Source: Rhodospirillaceae bacterium UBA4468
GTDB lineage: Bacteria > Pseudomonadota > Alphaproteobacteria > Rhodospirillales > Casp-alpha2
Direction: 5' to 3'
Assembly (NCBI GenBank): GCA_002389385.1
Contig: DGOK01000103.1
Coordinates: 1-5,638 of the forward strand
DNA length: 5,638 nucleotides
The notes below the pieces were generated by a model. The model searched no databases, was not told where the DNA came from, and saw only the letters and a program-made list of their open reading frames with translations. The position numbers and the translations under genes are program-made. Below are positions 5,335 through 5,638 of this stretch, in pieces (the stretch's first letter is position 1; each line of letters begins with the position of its first letter).

Positions 5335-5638
5335 ACCTCTCGATATGAATTGATTAAAGTCCGATGTGGGTCATTAAGGGACCTTTGTGCTACTGCGGAA
5401 GAATGTCTGCTGACAGATTATAACCAGACGCGATGGCGTGCCAGTTATGGGCAGCCGAACGGCGAGGTGTTTTTCTATTGGCAGTCAGGTTCAGTCGTAA
5501 ACTTGGCACCGGAGTCCACCAAGGCATACCCCGCAAGGAAACTCCAACCGATTAACAGGCGATGGTCAAATCCGTTGCGGTTCACGAGACTAATATTCAC
5601 CGACCGCTTGAGCGCGCCGAGACACATCTCAAACAACA
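5335..5638 (+). other. Unassigned stretch, open frame to window edge
   Basis: After the receiver stop the same frame stays open for 101 codons to the end of the window, without a convincing start codon. Its first part (IKVRCGSLRDLCATAEECLL, roughly 5350-5412) faintly recalls the short DUF982 proteins common in rhizobia, but the resemblance is lost further on. The minus strand has a frame of about 50 codons with a hydrophobic patch entering from the right edge (down to about 5477), also unrecognised. I assign no function. It could be a decayed gene fragment, in line with the neighbouring remnants. Confidence 0.25.

Overview
The window looks like an accessory, mosaic region of an alphaproteobacterial genome, most likely from the Rhizobium/Sinorhizobium/Mesorhizobium group, on a plasmid or genomic island. 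Three things suggest this. The IS30-type transposase start resembles rhizobial elements. The receiver-domain remnant is of the kind found at the end of rhizobial hybrid histidine kinases. Base composition appears moderate to AT-rich, below what is usual for core rhizobial genes (judged by eye, not computed). The assignment is inference; no rRNA, tRNA or housekeeping marker is present.

Layout. Positions 1-469 contain no gene I can support. A small orphan gene (470-886, +) encodes a helix-turn-helix protein resembling phage small-terminase-like proteins. The best-preserved part is a minus-strand two-gene unit: a LicC-like cytidylyltransferase (3134 down to 2322) and a membrane-anchored LicD-family transferase (2325 down to 1030), joined by a 4-bp ATGA overlap. 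Diverging from it across about 460 bp of AT-rich DNA is a dihydrodipicolinate-synthase-superfamily lyase (3597-4553, +). It keeps the Schiff-base lysine but has lost other DapA signature residues.

Beyond 4553 the DNA is a graveyard. A minus-strand ORF (4988-4587) is an in-frame chimera: the first ~52 codons of an IS30-family transposase are joined to the C-terminal two thirds of an ArsC-type arsenate reductase, which has lost its catalytic cysteine. Next to it is the 3' remnant of a hybrid-kinase receiver domain (about 5071-5334, +) with an in-frame TAA. The last 300 bases have no gene I can name.

How the genes could work together. By family knowledge, the cytidylyltransferase would activate a phosphorylated small alcohol (phosphocholine-like) or a phosphonate as its CDP derivative. 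The LicD protein, held in the membrane by about five predicted segments with its catalytic domain in the cytoplasm, would transfer the phospho-group to a glycan or lipid-linked acceptor. That would be a cell-surface decoration pathway. The LicD protein also carries a cysteine pattern like the zinc site of human FKRP, which makes it the most interesting protein here. Whether the divergent lyase is part of the same pathway cannot be told from the sequence.
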